From NCBI RefSeq assembly GCF_002237595.1, contig NZ_CP022529.1, positions 3,534,001 to 3,598,000 of the forward strand: a stretch of 64,000 nucleotides of DNA, given 5' to 3'. A program made the position numbers and the translations under genes. The notes beneath the pieces were generated by a model. It was not told where the DNA came from and made no database searches. It saw only the letters and a list, made by a program, of their open reading frames with translations. Below are positions 63,218 to 64,000 of this stretch, one piece after another. The stretch is from Labrenzia sp. VG12. Its GTDB lineage: Bacteria; Pseudomonadota; Alphaproteobacteria; Rhizobiales; Stappiaceae. Each line of letters opens with the position of its first letter. The first letter of the stretch is position 1.

Positions 63218-64000
63218 ATGGCTGAAAGCATCACACTGGATCTGAAACAGTCGTTTGGCGATTTGAACGAATGCGTGCTTGTCACGGATGCCGATCGCAA
63301 GATCGTGTTCGTCAACAAGGCCATGGAAACGCTTCTCAAGACCGATGCCGATGCGCTGGTCGGCGCGACGACGGAACGGTTCTTTGCCGATCCCGCACAA
63401 TTCGAGACGATGGCGGAACTCTATCAGTCCCCTGCCGACCAGCGGCACCGCCGTGCCCATGCCCTCGAGCTCAAGGCCGACGACGGCAGCTCGATTTCTG
63501 CCGAGGTCGTCAGCGCACCGCTCTTTGACGTTGACCAGACCCTATCGGGGCTGCTGTTCATTGCCCGCGACACCGCCGAGCGCAAGGCACTTGAATCCAA
63601 GCTGAGCGACATTGCCTTGACCTTGGAAGAAGCTCTTGACGCAATCACCGAGGGCTTTGCCATTTTCGATGCGGAAGATCGCCTGATCATCTGCAACGAT
63701 CAGTACCGCGAAATCTATGCTCATTCGGCCCAGGCCATTTTCCCGGGCAATCGCTTCGAGGACATTCTGCGTTTCGGTCTCAACAGGAAACAGTATGACA
63801 CCGGCGGCCTGAGCGATGATGAGTGGCTCCAGGAACGGCTGGACTGGCACCAGGCCGCAGATGGCAAGGTCCTGGAGCAAAATCTTGGAGATGGCCGCTG
63901 GCTGCGCGTATCGGAGACAAGAACCAGCAGTGGTGGCGTTGCCGGGATCCGGGCCGATATCACCGAACTGAAACACGCCCGCGCCCAGGCGGAAGCAGCC
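63218..64000 (+). CDS. PAS-domain sensor protein (3' end outside window)
   Basis: The frame starts at ATG 63218 behind GGGGACGG and is open through base 64000 (261 codons). It has a PAS domain (LNECVLVTDADRKIVFVNKAMETLLKTDADALVG..., ~10-115) and a second PAS-like domain (LDAITEGFAIFDAEDRLIICNDQYREIY, ~135-250), with LKHARAQAEAA starting a coiled linker typical before a kinase or cyclase domain. Resemblance to the hybrid kinase at 41.8 kb suggests a histidine kinase, but the output domain is beyond the window. Confidence 0.8.
   Translation, partial: MAESITLDLKQSFGDLNECVLVTDADRKIVFVNKAMETLLKTDADALVGATTERFFADPAQFETMAELYQSPADQRHRRAHALELKADDGSSISAEVVSAPLFDVDQTLSGLLFIARDTAERKALESKLSDIALTLEEALDAITEGFAIFDAEDRLIICNDQYREIYAHSAQAIFPGNRFEDILRFGLNRKQYDTGGLSDDEWLQERLDWHQAADGKVLEQNLGDGRWLRVSETRTSSGGVAGIRADITELKHARAQAEAA

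Overview
The window reads as a chromosomal segment of a marine-type alphaproteobacterium. GC content is high, coding density is high, and there are no phage, plasmid or insertion-sequence genes. Gene content and family resemblance (long two-PAS and hybrid kinases, several ABC and TRAP importers, an alpha-r8/MmgR-like sRNA, an hsp20 gene behind a ROSE-like thermometer, a SigF-type bufferin operon, PomAB-like motor genes) point to Hyphomicrobiales, most likely a Roseibium/Labrenzia-like member of Stappiaceae. That placement is an inference; no rRNA is present to confirm it.

Layout. 1-3.3 kb: 3' part of an N-formylglutamate amidohydrolase gene, an MmgR-like sRNA on the minus strand, a nested inverted-repeat element, hisN, and a convergent lysophospholipase gene. 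3.4-6 kb: small secreted protein, heat-shock hsp20 with a sigma-32-like promoter and RNA thermometer, a palindromic repeat, threonine aldolase. 6-8.7 kb: a complete bufferin operon bufA-B-C-D (minus strand), predicted to make a modified copper-binding peptide. 8.7-15.6 kb: long leader plus gltB-gltD (glutamate synthase). 15.6-21 kb: degenerate SGNH/DUF459 protein, MltB-type lytic transglycosylase, outer-membrane barrel, kdsD. 21-25.6 kb: motA-motB, SPFH/NfeD pair, hemH.

25.6-34.3 kb: a seven-gene minus-strand operon in which two different acyl-CoA ligase genes flank a complete Liv-type ABC importer. This suggests uptake of a carboxylic acid followed by CoA activation. 34.5-42 kb: a VOC protein behind a near-consensus SoxR box, a PagL-like lipid A deacylase, an NMT1/SsuA-type ABC importer with a convergent GlxA-type regulator, a DUF1272 zinc-ribbon-like protein, a LacI regulator and a small conserved protein. 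41.8-44.5 kb: hybrid histidine kinase plus OmpR-type regulator. 44.6-53 kb: asparaginase, a three-gene TRAP transporter with an unusual coiled-coil tail on the large permease, and a divergent NarL-type two-component pair with a shared palindrome between them. 53-64 kb: gamma-glutamyl hydrolase, DUF1007-NicO metal exporter fusion with a Fur-family-like palindrome, leucine-type dehydrogenase, TetR and LysR regulators, DUF2937, WD40 plus CobW-type zinc GTPase, an aminotransferase, and the start of a PAS sensor protein that runs off the window.

Themes. Metal handling occurs at three places: bufferin, NicO/DUF1007 and CobW/WD40. Three importer operons (Liv, NMT1, TRAP) each carry a stem-loop just behind the solute-binding-protein gene, a layout expected to favour high binding-protein expression. 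Several promoters carry readable regulatory sites: sigma-32, SoxR, a Fur-like palindrome and a NarL-type palindrome. No CRISPR array, rRNA, tRNA or transposase was seen.
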